Assembly (NCBI GenBank): GCA_014529385.2
Contig: CM043969.1
Coordinates: forward strand, 21,765,946 to 21,825,945
Direction: 5' to 3'
Origin: Adiantum capillus-veneris
Taxonomy: Eukaryota > Streptophyta > Polypodiopsida > Polypodiales > Pteridaceae
DNA length: 60,000 bases
Position 1 is the first letter of the stretch. Each line of letters opens with the position of its first letter. The notes under the pieces were generated by a model, which worked only from the letters and a program-made list of their open reading frames with translations, ran no database searches and was not told where the DNA came from. Below are positions 41,782-54,770 of the stretch, piece by piece. Position numbers and translations under genes: made by a program.

Positions 41782-44298
41782 TTAAGATTCCAGCTTACCT
41801 GCTTCCATGTCTGCAGAAGGATAGTTTTTCCATTTGTTTTCCATGTTTTGGCGTGCTTTAAGACCTGCTTGGTAAGCTTCCAAGGCTGCATTAATAGGCT
41901 CAAAAATTTTGTCAACCAAAATTGATATTCCAGATTTCACGGTGGTTTCCTTGATTTTGCTTCCATTTTCTTTCACCTTTTCTTGGAGTAGCTTCTTAGT
42001 TTTCTCCTCGATTTCAGCCTTTTGTTTCTGTTTTCTCATCTAATACCTTTTGCTTCTGCTTTGTTTGGTCTTTTGAGAGGCAGTTTTTGTATTGTCCGAA
42101 TCATCAGAGGAGTTATGTTTCTTCTTCTTAGCCTGGGCTCTAGTGATTACCTTGATTGGAACAATCTGTTCACTCTCAGATGAGCTACTAGGTATCACTT
42201 GGACTATGTTTACTATTGTTTTACCCTTGTTTAAAGGATTTTTAGGACAATTTTCTAGGAAGTTTCCTCCCTTTTTGCAACATTGTATGCAATAAGATTC
42301 AAATGGCTTGAGTTTCGTATCAGACTCTGGGCATTCATTTTTCCAATGATCATTTGCACCAGAGTTATGAGAGTTTTCAGTTATTGGATTAATCATGGAT
42401 CTTACCATAGAGATATAACACCTTGATTAGCCACATAGTACATTGGTGAAGCTTTGGTGGAGTATAAGTGACATGTTCTTCCATTGGTGGTGGATGTGAT
42501 TTATACCAATCTCCTTCTACCATTATTGTAGATGGACTAGGCTCAGCATAGGCTATAATAGGCACTAGTGCTTGTTCATCTATGACTCCCTCTGAATGCA
42601 TGTACTTTACACGCACTGCATTATGTCTCGAATATGGAGGTTGTTGACCCAACACGGGTTGAGGTCTTTCCATACCCATCGGTGTTGTTTGAGCTGGGGC
42701 CATGCTAGGCTGATATCTGTACATGGGTTGTCCTTGTGGACTCATTGGTATGTATTGAACATTCCCATCATACTTTGGTTAGTAATAGCACTCATTGGTC
42801 CCATGGTTGGTCCAACTACCCTCGATTGCACACCATTTTTGTGGACTAAATAGTTGTCTCTATTGAGGTATCCCTTGTCCTAGTCCTCTCATAGGTGATT
42901 TTTTCATGTTACTCATCATGTCATTCATCCTTTTGAGCATCTATTCCATAGCTCAAAGTGGTGCTGCAGCAGCCGTTCCCACTTGAACTAGTTTGGTGGA
43001 TGCTGTTTTCTTGCTTTGGTTATCTTTAAGAACATCTTCTTCATTGAAAATATCACAATTGTCTCCTAAGTCAATAGCATCTGACACACACTCTCCTAGG
43101 ATTGTATGCTTCTTGCTATACAGTATAGCATGAAGTTCTTTGTTTAGCAGTCCCTCCAGAAACAATGATACTAGTCATTCTTCTGCAAGTATCTCTAGCT
43201 CTGGGCATCTTGCAATGTATTGTTTCATTCGAGTTGCACAATCCCTAACAAACTCATCTTGTTTTGTTTAAAACTGTAGATATTTTGAGCTACCATATTG
43301 TGTTTGATCCCCATTTTGGAACAAGCAGCTACAAATCTTTGAGCTAATGCATTTAAGTCCATGATTGACCTTGGTAGAATTTTTTGGAACCATGTCAATG
43401 CTTCTCCTTTTAATGTCATTCCAAACCCCTCGAATTGAGTATGGAAATCGAATATGCGTTTTGCTCTTAGCACTTGCTTAAATCTTACTGAGTGCTCATA
43501 TGGATCCCCTCATCCACTGTATTTTTTGACCCATTTCTAAAAATCAACTGGTCTGACACGTCTTTTTGGTTCAACTCCCGGTCTTGTGGCAGTTGGTCCT
43601 GTTTCGAGTCCTTCGAACCAATCTGTTGGAAATAGTGACTCATGTAGCCCTCGACTGGCTTTAGTGTCACCCGATTTTCTTTGTGATGAGGTGGTTTTTG
43701 GTTTCTTAACATTACTCTCATAAGATCTCTCACGGTGTTCATTTCTTGAAATAGTTTCTAGTCCTTGTCCAAATATCCAATCCCTTATGGAATACCCTTG
43801 GTATTTGGTTTTTTCCACCTCCTCAAGAGTCATCATAACAAAGTTGTCATTATAACAATCCCTAAACAGGTAGGTTGGTAAATCTGTTGATCCCTTATCT
43901 TTGATCTTGAAGATATAGATGATATTCATGGGTGTTAGCTGTCCCGATTTGGCATGCAAAGTCCGCAGAAGATCTTTTACATTTCTATCCTCCCAACAAT
44001 AGACTCTGATCCTAGGATTGTCCGTACTAAGCCGTTTCAAAGGCTTCAAATCAACTTGATTGTATCCCTCAAATTCTAAAGATGGTGGTCCTTCTTTAGC
44101 TGCTATATCTGGAATTATGGTGTTTACTTATAACCCCCACATGTCTATCACGTCAGGGTTTTCGACTTACAAATACTGAGTTCTGTTTCTACCCACATAC
44201 ATTTTTCCTTGTTTGTTCACCCTAATCTCCTATTCAAACTCAATACCATGGTCATCAATGCGAATAGCATACTCTTCGTTAGAATGATGCGTTTTCAT
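41782..44298 (-). pseudogene. Gag of the RT-less gypsy relic
   Basis: The first ATG in frame is at 44298 (MKTHHSNEEYAIRIDDHG), followed by several stops. The region 44049-43537 holds a long N-terminal part (VYCWEDRNVKDLLRTLHAKS). The Gag core is FKQVLRAKRIFDFHTQFEGF, LKGEALTWFQKILPRSIMDL and IYSFKQNK, followed by LFLEGLLNKELHAILYSKKH. A Pro/Gln-rich stretch (42745-42389) precedes a damaged zinc finger (CIQCCKKGGNFLENCP, no histidine, near 42290) and a charged coiled-coil-like segment MRKQKQKAEIEEKTKKLLQE (42039). The Gag would assemble the particle; this copy is broken in at least five places. Confidence 0.75.
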
Positions 44299-45230
44299 GA
44301 TGATTTGAAGTCGTTTATACTATTCATTCATTTTATAGAGATGATTATTATTTCATGGATTTATTCCATGATGTCATGATATGTTTTGATGATGATTACA
44401 AGTCATTCGTATTGAGATGGTTATTATCCCATGAGGTTGTTCCATGCTGTCATGATGTGTTTTTGTGATGATTACAAGTCATTCATAATGATCGTTCTAC
44501 TATTGATACGGTTATTATTCCATGGATTTTCTTCATGATGTCATGATTTTTTTCCATGATGATGACACACATGGTCATTCGTAATGATAATGATTCATTA
44601 TAATTGAAAGAATTATTATTCTATAAAGTCAATTTTGTTATACCATGTCGTTGTTTTAAGTTCGTTTGTAATAATTAAGATGATCGTTTTATAATATCGT
44701 GATATCGTTTCATGATATTTTGCTATGTTTATTATTCTATGAATTTAGTTCATGATGCCATGAAGTTCTTTCATAATAATTCCTTATGATCTAGATAATT
44801 TTTATTCCATATAATTATTTTGTAATGATTTTTTTTTTGATGATTCTTGTACCATCGTGCTATGCCACGATGCCATGGCAATACTATTTCACCATGATGC
44901 CATGATACTATTTCACATTGATTCACAATGATTTAGATGCTTTTTACATGATGTCCTGGCACTGTTTCATGATGTATATTTGTTATGATTGAAAGAGTGA
45001 TTCCATGATAATTTTCTATGATTGAAATGATTATTATTCTATGGATTTGCTTTATTATGCCATGATATTGTCTCATGTTGATTTGTATGATTTAGATTAT
45101 CATTTCATGATGTGTATCATTATCTTGTTTGATAATGTTTTTGTATGCTTGAGATGTTTATTTCTTCATATATTTTCTCTATGACAACATTCCATGGTGA
45201 TTCATTTATGATAGAGAAAACTTACATTGA
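44299..45230. repeat. Degenerate CATGATGT/GATTATT-rich region
   Basis: About 900 bp in which variants of ttattccatg(g/a), gttccatg, catgatgtcatgat and gatgattacaagtcattc recur many times without a fixed period. It looks like an old, degraded tandem array. It lies where the 5' LTR and leader of the minus-strand gypsy relic would be expected, so it may be part of that element. No coding is seen. Confidence 0.6.
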
Positions 45231-46253
45231 ATATAATCCATACATATAGTAGATCCCAATGGTAAAATTTGAGTACGTCTTTGTATATAGGTGCACATAT
45301 TACATGGTATTTCATGTTAAGAAGATTGTATAATATATACATGGGCTTAATCTTGATTGAAGTGTTACAAACTATCTTCAAAGGCATTATGTCATTGTAT
45401 TTATCTAACATTGATATGATTTCCATCTTCTGCTCTTTGATCTTGTGCTATTGACAGATTATACATAGCTCAAAGACAAAGTGAAGTATATCAAAGATGG
45501 TATATGTTTATCAAAGTTGAAGATGCCATCCAAATCATTCTTTGAAGTATTGGAAGAGTTAATGAGATCATTTTATTGAGCCTTTGAGGCTATCGTTGTA
45601 TGTAAAAGGAGTGAAGTAGCTCCTTATAAGCAATTTTTGTAAATTGAACAATATATTAATATAAAGATGGGTATATATAGGGATGTGGGTTTTTCCCTTG
45701 AGCCCCCAAGGATTTTTTCATCCACAGTCAGGGACCCTTGTTTGAGTGAGGCTATTGAGCTTATATGTAAAGCTACTCTAAATATAGCCATGGGTCCCCT
45801 CTATATATATACCATCTTATGTGTGTATTCTACACACTTTGGGGTTGCACTCATGCGTGTCATCTCTCTGTTCTTGTCTTTCTCTGTCTTCTCAACAGCT
45901 TGAATGGAGGAGAGGTCAAGGTCATGAGTGGGAGCTGCAAACTTAGGATTGAGAAATGGCACAATGAGTCCATGGTTGTCTAGTAACATAGGGCATATTC
46001 AAACACCGGTACAGTTATTGGTGGTGGAGCTCTAGGGTGATAGCATAGACATAGTGGGACACAAAGCAAGAGAAGAATAGGGGCATTCAAATCACTGCTA
46101 GGGAGGTTGATCTTGGGTGTATGGAGGGCATCATGGTGGTGCTTTATCAGGGTTATTATTAGCCAGAATACTAGGGAGCAAGATGGGGCAATGTAAATGT
46201 GGTAGTTGACGACTAACCAAACAACATAACGGAGTTCTGCTTAATAGGGAAGG

Positions 46254-46258
<5 letters not shown>
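45231..46258. other. Intergenic, no gene recognised
   Basis: AT-rich sequence with no protein homology. The part 45640-45900 has TATA-like tatatatagg motifs, a short ORF and an LTR-like feel (it ends tctcaaca near 45897), but no partner copy exists in the window. Confidence 0.45.

Positions 46259-46311
<53 letters not shown>
46259..46311. repeat. (CT)n microsatellite
   Basis: About 26 CT units. Confidence 0.95.
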
Positions 46312-46315
<4 letters not shown>

Positions 46316-48245
46316 CTATTTCTCCTTAATATTTATCCCCTTTTTTCATTTGTCGTTATCCATATTTCCTACCTTTTACCCACTAACACTCTGCGGTTCA
46401 AGATTTGGTGGGTTTGCTTCACAATGTAAATGCCTATTGGCTCAGTTTGTTATATGGAGTCTAGAATCTTTACCCTCCTTTTATTCTTCTTCTCAAAGCT
46501 CTTAATCGAGTAGCCACCAATCCTTTAGCATTTAGGTTGATAACTCTTAGCTTAGAGTCCTTAACATCTTCCATATGCTAATTTCAGCCATTAAGTTTAA
46601 ACATATTATGTGATAGTTAGGGTAATCAATACCATTGAGTTGTTTTGGACATAGAAATTTGAAAACAAGACACCCCACTTGTGACCTCATGCCTTGTATT
46701 TTCTTGATCAAGTGTTTATACGATGGGACATTAGAATTTATACCCTTGGGCGGCTTGCGCAAGATCAACACCAAGCATCCTCAACAAGGAAGAGAGTGTC
46801 CTAGACAAGTTGTCCTAGAGTGATCATAGGGAGGAGAGCGTCTAAGCTAAGGTGGATGATAGACAAACATTATGCACATAACTGAGTGTGTGTAGGCTAG
46901 ACTGTTACTCAAGAAAATTAGGTTCCAAGATACATTAACTTGGACTCACAAACACGAGCTTGAGTAGTTGGCTAGCCCATCACAAGCTCACCATAGACAA
47001 GAGATATGTAATGCAAACTTGGAATTATTGTCTATTCATGAAAGGAGCTTTAAGTAGCTCTAGCCCCTCACACCTTTACATGTGGGATAATTCCACCTCT
47101 TCTCTCATTCACTCACACTCTAGTGACTCTAGGACAAATCCCATACCTTACAATCGTTCCCTTGGGGTCTGGACTAGGAAAATACACTGAAGATTCTATA
47201 TCCACTAAGGATGACGCATGGTATCCACACATGATGTCAATACATATCCACAAAAGATGATATATCCACAAAGGATGACAAAAAATCCTCCCCTTGAAGT
47301 AGAGAGGTGACAAATCTTTATCTTTGGTTCTTGAAACATGCCTATCCTCCCCCCTATTCTTCATTTCATTCTTGGAGTCTTCTATGCGCACCATGGTGGT
47401 GGTTCCGATGATGTTGATGTCTCTAGAGCCCTCTCTTGAGCTTTATTGAAAACAAGTACAATGCTAAAAACCATTGAGGCAAAAAGTACTAACACATGTG
47501 AGAATGCTATTGGTGCCGATTTCCTCCCCTTGAGGTGGAATTCCCAAATTCCCCCATGCTGCCTTGGAGCGGTCTTTGCACTTGAAGACTCTCCAGGGCC
47601 AGTGTCTTGACTCCTTACAAGTGTACAATGACATTATTTTTCTCAATTATAGATGTATAAACATACATGGAAAAATATTATGCTTGGTTGCAAATTTTGG
47701 AGTTAAGGGTGTAAGCATGTTAGCATGTCGTGCTTTTTGTGTTAGTAAGCATCTGCCAACAAGCACATATCCTTAGCATAAGGACAATATTTAGGATGAG
47801 TATATGCATGGAATTGTGTATTTAAAATGAGTGGGGTGCAATCATGTAAAATTGAGTGGTGGGACATTTTTCAAACTTGAATTTTTTCTTGGTTAGCCAA
47901 AGCTCCCAATTTCCATTCTCAGCACAATGAGTTTCGGTAGGGACGTTACCGAGTGAAGTGTATTGATGAAGCACAAAGAGAAGCGGGGCGTGGGGGCCAA
48001 AGGAAAGAGACACGAGGGCTTTGCCAAGAAACCATCAGTTGATGCTCATCATGATGCAAGGGAGAGAGAGAGATCAGACTACCAACAAGAGACCTCCAAG
48101 GCCGACCATCCACCAACCAAGAAACACAACAGGGCCAAGTCTACTACTGCTTCTCTTCCTCCTTGCAAAAGAGTGAAGTTGCTTGATTCCCAAGGATCCC
48201 TAATGTCACAATTCATGCATGCAGGCAAACGAAGGAATGAATCAT

Positions 48246-48246
<1 letters not shown>
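46312..48246. other. Intergenic, possible LINE 5' region
   Basis: No recognised gene. A short aatcctcc/atccacaaa(a/g)gatga repeat occurs at 47245-47290. At 47963-48246 a plus-strand frame is rich in Lys/Arg/Ser (KEKRGVGAKGKRHEGFAKK, then TKKHNRAKSTTASLPPCKRV). This could be the remains of a basic ORF1-type nucleic-acid-binding protein of the LINE that follows, but the evidence is weak. Confidence 0.4.

Positions 48247-48295
<49 letters not shown>
48247..48295. repeat. (CT)n microsatellite
   Basis: About 24 CT units, 150 bases upstream of the LINE open frame. Confidence 0.95.
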
Positions 48296-48298
<3 letters not shown>

Positions 48299-48445
48299 CA
48301 TTTTTTGACCTAGTAGATAACAGTTCACTCTTTTGACCATAACTTGTTCATTTGAACTCCGATTCATGTGATCTATAGCCTCAATTGAAGAGCACAAAGC
48401 CAGGAGTTTTTTTATATTGAAGAGTTTTTTGCTACACACTTTGGC

Positions 48446-49787
48446 ATGTCAAGAATCATGGCTTATAGTGCATATCGAGTTGGAAAACAAGGAGTCCCTT
48501 GCTTGGGAGAAAGACCTATCGTATGTACCATGAATGATGAGGTAAAGAGAAAGATCACCCTTGACAATAGTTGGATCTACCTCAAAGGAACGGGTTGTAA
48601 TGTATATGAGTATCGCACTCTTATGCAACAAAGTGTACATCGAAAAGCATATGAGAAAAGAAGCAAGAAGGTTAAGGTGTCATCTAAAGAAGAAAAGCCA
48701 CTTGAGGAGGATGCAAGTCCACCCAACAAATACGAACACAAGATCTATAAGACCAACTCACGCTTGCGCAAAGCTTTTGGAATTGTAACGGGTATCCATG
48801 GAATGCGGGAATTGGCATTGATGAGCTTACCAAAGACTCTGATGTGATACTTCTTGTCGAAACATGGGAGCATCATACACAACCAATTCTTGGATTTGAC
48901 AAATATGATGTGCATTCTTTGATGTGGGCCAAAAATGCAAAGCAACAAAGAGGCCAAGGAGGCGTAGCATGTATGACCAAAAAGGATCTGAAAGATGTTT
49001 CCATTGTCAAAGAAGATAAGTATAAATCCTACTTATGAATGGAAATCGGCCCACCAAATGGTCAAGTCATGTTTGTGGCTGGTTGCTACATTCCTCACTA
49101 TGACTCCAACTTTTATGCTCGATTGGATATGGATAGAGATCAGCCCTTTGTTGAACTAGAGGAAGACATTTCTCATTACAAGAATCAAGGTGAAGTCATT
49201 GTTTTTGGAGACATGAATGCTCGCACAAATACGTTACAACACGACACACAACAAGTCGACATGCCACATGTCTCAAGAAGAATGGATGACTCATACATGT
49301 ATAATCAAATTTCTAATGATGCAAAAGAACTGAATCACTATGGAAATCACTTCTACATATGTGCAATAGTACTGGAATGCTCTTTGCAAATGGTGTATCT
49401 CTATGGCAAGGCACCAATGACTTTACATGTAGAAAGCACAATGGTGATAGCGTGATCGACTATATGTTGTTCTCGGAAGCCACTCTAGAATGCATACAAA
49501 GCTTTACACTTGGTGAATGGAATCCGGAATCGGATCATAGGATGTTATGTATTGACCTCAAGTGTGGTAAACGGCCCGAGCATGTAGCCTCCAATCATGA
49601 TGTGAATCATTTGTACCTATGTCTAGACTTCAAACGAGCACTTATATATGCTGATATGGTGGACCAAATGTTAATCATGATAGATCATCAGGAGAGCCCA
49701 ACATTTAAATGCAAGTGGAAAGTTTTCAAAGAAGTAATTTTCTCTTGTGCAAAGGAATGCTTTTTGGTGAAACACGTCTTGCAAAAG
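48446..49787 (+). pseudogene. LINE ORF2, 5' part with AP-type endonuclease
   Basis: The frame from 48446 encodes an unrecognised basic segment (HRKAYEKRSKKVKVSSKEEK). After a frame change near 48775 the endonuclease begins with WNCNGYPWNAGIGIDEL and VILLVETWEHHTQPI (catalytic Glu). It continues QVMFVAGCYIPHYDS, IVFGDMNARTNTLQHD (GDMNAR, usually GDFNAR), DSVIDYMLFSEATLECI and NPESDHRMLCIDL (SDH site). These are the landmarks of the APE-like endonuclease of plant LINEs, which nicks target DNA to prime reverse transcription. A TGA at 49036-49038 and a frameshift near 49360 break it. The reading is cut at 49787 by the copia element and resumes at 55070. Confidence 0.85.
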
Positions 49788-50109
49788 TGTTGAGATGTCT
49801 AGCTCTACACCTTGAGCTGGCATCCACTACGGGTCTTGGCCGCTTACGGCATTTACTCACTGGCGCGTTAGGTGACCGACACGGAGGATCTCTGCCAGTG
49901 ATTCTACAGCTGGACTACACTTATAGTGCCAGCCTAGTACGCTTCTAGCGAGTTCACACTTAGTGACCGCATGTACATATGTGCTACTTTTCAGCTTTAG
50001 CACTTAGTCATTTTGTACTCTCTTTTCTGTGAAGAAGAAGAAGAAGCTTTCCATCTCTGTGTGCTTTGTGCTTGTCTTGTGTAGCTCTCTTGCATCCTCA
50101 TTCTTTACA
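49788..50109 (+). repeat. Copia 5' LTR (322 bp)
   Basis: TGTTGAGATG to TTCTTTACA. It should contain the promoter. A pyrimidine-rich ttttgtactctcttttctg precedes a (GAA)4 tract at 50031-50044. No clear TATA box was identified. Confidence 0.95.
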
Positions 50110-50121
50110 TGGTATCAGAGC
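50110..50121 (+). promoter_or_regulatory. Primer binding site (initiator Met-tRNA)
   Basis: TGGTATCAGAGC starts at the first base after the LTR. Confidence 0.95.
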
Positions 50122-50420
50122 CTGGTGCAGGCAAGAGAGCAAAAGCATCACAATCCGCTCATTCGCAATCCACGACCAGATGCCGAAGGCGCCTCGCGTA
50201 GCGAAAAAAATTTTAGGGGTTTTTCGCACAAGTTTCTGAATAGGTCTCCAAAGTGCAGTGTACAGAGATTTACTGTACAAGTACAGTGGTTGTGAAACGC
50301 TTGATTGTGGACACTCGTTGAGTGTAGAAAGCGTTACAGGAACCACGATAGCAGGTTCAGCAGGTTCAGCAGATTTGCAGGTTTTTGCAGATTGCAGCTA
50401 TTTTGTTTTGGTGCTTCAAG

Positions 50421-53400
50421 ATGTCTGACGGTTTCAGTCAGATTGTTACTGAGAAGCTTGAGAAAAATAGCTACCCTGCATGGAAGTTCAGAATAACAAA
50501 TTTCCTAAAAGGAAAAGGTTATTGGGACTATGTAGAAGGAGACAATGAAAAGGAACCAGAGATTCCCGAGGCAAATGCTACAGCAGAACAAAGGAAAGCT
50601 TTGAGGGACTGGCAACAAGGCCAGAGCAAAGTGATGTATTGGCTTTCTATGAGCATCACAGATGGCATGATGGGCTATCTACAGGATGCTGAAACCCCCG
50701 CCATTGCATGGAAAAACTTAGGCAGAGTGTTCGAGGTGAACACCAAGGCCAGGAAGCTTCAACTTAAGTCAGAGCTAAATCAGGTTAAGAGGAACAACCT
50801 CTCCATCAATGATTATGCTTTGAAGATCAAGAGTATCATTGAGGCTCTTGGATCTATTAAAGTCTCAGTGGAAGACGATGACATTGTCCGTGCATGCTTG
50901 GATGGTCTAGGAGATGAGTATGTACATTTTAGGTCTTCCATGAATACAAGAGACGACATCCCCGTGTTCCAAGATTTGATTTCTATGCTTATTCTTGAGG
51001 AGAAGAACCTTGACACATCTTCTTCTCATGGAAGAAATAATTCTGAACAGGCCTTCTATTCTAACTCCAATAGAGGTAGAGGTAGAGGTCGTGGTCGAGG
51101 CCCAAGGGGTTGCAGGGGCCAATTTCTGGAAGGTCAATCAAATCAAAACAATACAGGTGGCAGGGGAAACCAGTCTCAAGGCAGGGGGAGTCAAAGAGGT
51201 CGTGGTGCAGGATCAAGCAGGCAACAACATACTCCAGATAGTAGAGAATGTTGGACTTGTGGTGAAAGAGGTCACATGTCACGTGACTGTCCAAAGGGAA
51301 AAGCAAGTAGAAAGAGAGAACAGGGCAACTATGCATCTACTAGCAGAGATGCAGATGACAGCAAAAATGAGCGCATGTTTGTTATGCAACATGTAATGAA
51401 TACAATGACTGTAGAGAATTCCACCCAAGATGATGTTTGGTATGTGGATTCAGGTGCCTCTAATCACATGACGTCTCGTGGAGAGTGGTTTAGAGATATG
51501 CGCAAACCAGATGTGTCAGGCTATGTGCAGACAGGAGATGACACAGCTCACCCCATTGCTCATGTAGGGGACATACCTCTAAATACGAAGAGTGGGAAAT
51601 CAAAGTACTTAGCAGATGTACTTCATGTCCCAAACATTACAAAGAATCTTGTTTCTGTTGGACAAATGGTTGAGCAGGGTTTGCAGGTTCGCTTCAATCC
51701 AAATGGCTGTTATGTAGAAGATTTCCAGAATGGTTGTAAGCTGATCACAGAGGGCAAATGTGTGGGCAGAATGTTTACGCTGAATGTAGACATGCCTGAG
51801 GTAAAAGCTGCATTATTTGCACAGGGCACAGGTGTTGTGGCTGATGTTGACATTTGGCACAAACGCATTGGCCATGTCAATGAGCAGAGATTGCACAGCA
51901 TGCAATCAAAACAGATTGTAAAAGGTTTGCCCAAATTCAAGGTCGATGGTATGCATAAAGTGTGTGCAGCATGCCAGTTTGGAAAACAGTCGAAGGGCTC
52001 ATTTCCACATGAGCGCAATGTATGTAAAAAGACACTTGAGGTGGTGCACATAGATGTTTGGGGTCCAACCGATACTGCAAGTATACATGGTTGCAGGTAT
52101 TATGTCTCTTTCATTGATGACCATACAAGGAAAGTATGGGTCTACTTCATGCGTAACAAAAGTGAAGTGTTTGGTCACTTTCAAGACTTCAAAGTCATGA
52201 TTGAGAAGGAGACAGATATGCAAATCAAGACATTGAGGTCAGATGGAGGGGGAGAGTACTTCTCCAATGATATTTCAGATTTTCTGCGAATGCATGGTAT
52301 ACACAGGCAGTTTACATGCAGATATACTCCACAGTAGAATGGGGTCGCAGAAAGGAAAAACAGGCACATTGCAGAGGTTGCACGTGCATTGATGAATGAG
52401 AAGAACATGCCTCATCATTTCTGGGCTGAAGCTGTAAATACAGCTGTGTACATTATGAACAGGACACCTACAGCTGCGGTGCATGATGTAACACCTGAGG
52501 AAAAGTTTACAGGTACAAAGCCTGATTTGGCACACTTGAAAGTGTTTGGCTGCATAGCTTACGTGCATGTACCAGATGAGTTGCGTAGGAAATTGGATCC
52601 TAAAGCAGAGAAATGTATTCTTGTGGGATATTCCCTTGAACAAAAGGGGTACAGGTGCTACAATCCTACTACACGAGAATTACGAGTGAGCAGAGATGTA
52701 GTCTTTGATGAGATGAGCAGCTGGTACAGTAATGCACATGGCACTATTGGGGCTGATGTAAAAGATGATGTGGTTGTACAAAATGTGAGGCCACAGTCAC
52801 AGGTTTTGAGTGGACCACAAGAGTCCTCTTCTCGTGGCTCTGTTGAGAAACCATGGAATGGTAGACTACGTACGCAGGTTACTCCACCAACAGGTACAGG
52901 GAATGTATCACGAAAAGGAAAGGAAAAGGTTGATGAACCTCCCTTTATGGTTGATGCATCATCAGGTTTTTCACATGTAGACATGGATTCAGATGGTTGT
53001 GAACAAAGTCTTGATGAGGAATTTGGAATTCCGGCTGTCAGGACACCTGGTGTAAGGAAAGTACAAGAAGATGCTAGAGGGCAAAGGAGTGACCCAGGAC
53101 CGCGCAGATCTAATAGAGTCAGAAATCCAGTTCAGAAATTGACTTATGATGGGTATCTAGCGCATCACCAAGCCTACATGGCTAAGGTGATACAGGATGT
53201 GGAGCCCACATGTTTTGAGGATGCAGTTGGAAATGTGCATTGGGATGATGCAATGAATGAAGAGATGGCTGCATTGGAAGCAAATGACACATGGGAGTTG
53301 GTGCCATTGCCAAGTGGCAAGAAAGCTATTGGTTGTAAATGGGTGTATAAAACCAAGCATAAGGCTGATGGTAACATTGAGCGTCACAAGGCAAGGCTGG

Positions 53401-54770
53401 TCGCAAAGGGTTATGCACAGACGTATGGCATAGACTATGAGGAGACCTTTGATCCAGTGGCAAAGATGACGACAGTGAGAGCTGTCATAGCAGTGGCTGC
53501 ATCTAGAGGATGGATTATGCATCAAATGGATGTAAAGAATGCCTTCTTGAATGGTGAGTTGCAAGAGGAAGTGTATATGGATCAGCCACCTGGTTATGTC
53601 GATCCAGGTTACCCAGATTATGTATGCAGACTTCTCAAAGCTTTGTATGGTTTGAAGCAGGGCTCTAGAGCATGGTATGACAGGATTGCCAAGTATCTTG
53701 TCAGTATTGGTTTTAGGAGAGCTCATGCTGATCATTCACTCTATGTACGTGAGAGTGATGTGGGGATTGTGGTCATTACCATATATGTAGATGACCTTAT
53801 TATTGTTGGTGACAATGCTATGGAGATTGACCATGTGAAGGGTCTTCTCAAACAGGAGTTTGAAATGAAATATTTAGGCGAGTTGCGCTACTTTCTTGGC
53901 ATTGAAGTGATCAGGACTCCAGAGGGTGTATGGCTATCACAGAGACAGTATGCTTTGGACATGTTGTCAAAGTATGGTATGGCTGATTGTAAGCCAATTT
54001 CTATTCCCTTGGATGTGAATGCAAAGCTGAGTGCAGAGAAGGGTGATGTTGTTGAGGATGTCAACATGTACAGGAAGATTGTGGGTAGTCTAATCTACTT
54101 GACTATCACGAGGCCAGACTTGAGCTACACAGTAAGCTTGGAGAGTCAGTTCATGCAGCTTCCGAGGAAGCCACATTTGGATGGAGTACGACGCACACTT
54201 AGGTATGTGCAAGGTACTCTTGACTACGCATTGTTCTATGCAACAGATGCACCATTAGCATTGTATGGGTATACAGATGCAGATTGGGCAGGTAGCATTG
54301 TTGATAGGAGATCTACGAGTGGCTTCATGTTCTCTTTTGGGAGTGCTGCTGTTACTTGGAGCAGCAAAAAGCAGCCTACGGTTGCTTTATCGAGCACAGA
54401 GGCCGAGTACAGAGGTGCAGCAGTTGCGGCATGCGAGGTAGCTTGGCTACGCACATTACTTGAGGACTTGGGAGTGCAGGTGGACCAGCAGATTTTCATC
54501 CATTGTGACAACCTCAGCAGCATGCAGTTGGCTAGGAACCCAGTGTTCCATGCCAGGAACAAACACATAGAGGTCCATTACCACTACGTTCGAGAGCGAG
54601 TGTTGGCGGGCGACATCCACTTGGTCTACGTCAGCACAGAGGAGCAGATAGCGGATATCTTTACCAAGGCCCTCGGAGCTGAGAAGCTTCGACGTTTCCG
54701 GACTATGCTTGGACTCTGCGACATGCAGAGCTCGAGGGGGAGTGTTGAGATGTCTAGCTCTACACCTTGA
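50421..54770 (+). pseudogene. Copia Gag-Pol polyprotein with one in-frame stop
   Basis: I chose the ATG at 50421 (MSDGFSQIVTEKLEKNSYPA) because copia Gag starts this way; an upstream in-frame ATG at 50385 is less likely. Domains by codon: Gag about 1-270 with a Gly/Arg-rich stretch; zinc knuckle CWTCGERGHMSRDC from 277; protease VDSGASNHM (Asp343); integrase HHCC (WHKRIGH, then CAACQFGK) and catalytic Asp545, Asp608 and Glu644 (DD35E); RT with YVDD at 1122-1125; RNase H with YTDADWAGS and LSSTEAEYRGA, ending DIFTKALGAEKLRRF. Everything is in one frame except a TAG at 52335-52337 (codon 639), where the family normally has Gln. It ends at 54770, a few codons inside the 3' LTR. It makes and integrates element cDNA in cytoplasmic particles and the nucleus. 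Confidence 0.95.
54731..54742 (+). promoter_or_regulatory. Copia polypurine tract
   Basis: ctcgagggggag directly before the 3' LTR. It lies within the last codons of pol, so coding and priming functions overlap. Confidence 0.88.

Larger units (their letters stand above)
38082..44298 (-). mobile_element. Ty3/gypsy relic lacking RT and RNase H, with a post-integrase ORF
   Basis: On the minus strand the order is Gag (44298 to about 43000), Pro-rich and zinc-finger region (42745-42245), coiled coil (42039-41782), protease (about 41050-40740), spacer (40740-40130), integrase (about 39990-38914) and a further ORF with a second protease-like domain (38815-38082). RT and RNase H, expected between protease and integrase, are absent. 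Many stops and frameshifts occur. LTRs were not located, so the outer limits are those of the coding relic only. Confidence 0.8.

Noticed and set aside
45640-45900. Possible LTR ending in ctcaaca
   Set aside because: No second copy, primer site or polypurine tract is present in the window, so it stays as unassigned sequence.
47963-48313. Basic ORF as a definite LINE ORF1
   Set aside because: It runs into a CT microsatellite, has no RRM or zinc knuckle, and only its position suggests the link.
52335-52337. TAG in copia pol as a programmed readthrough stop
   Set aside because: It lies inside integrase, not at a domain border, and the next bases (AATGGG) lack the known plant readthrough context.
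52389-54770. Second copia ORF as a separate gene
   Set aside because: It is in the same frame as the first and begins mid-integrase; it is the rest of gag-pol after the single TAG.
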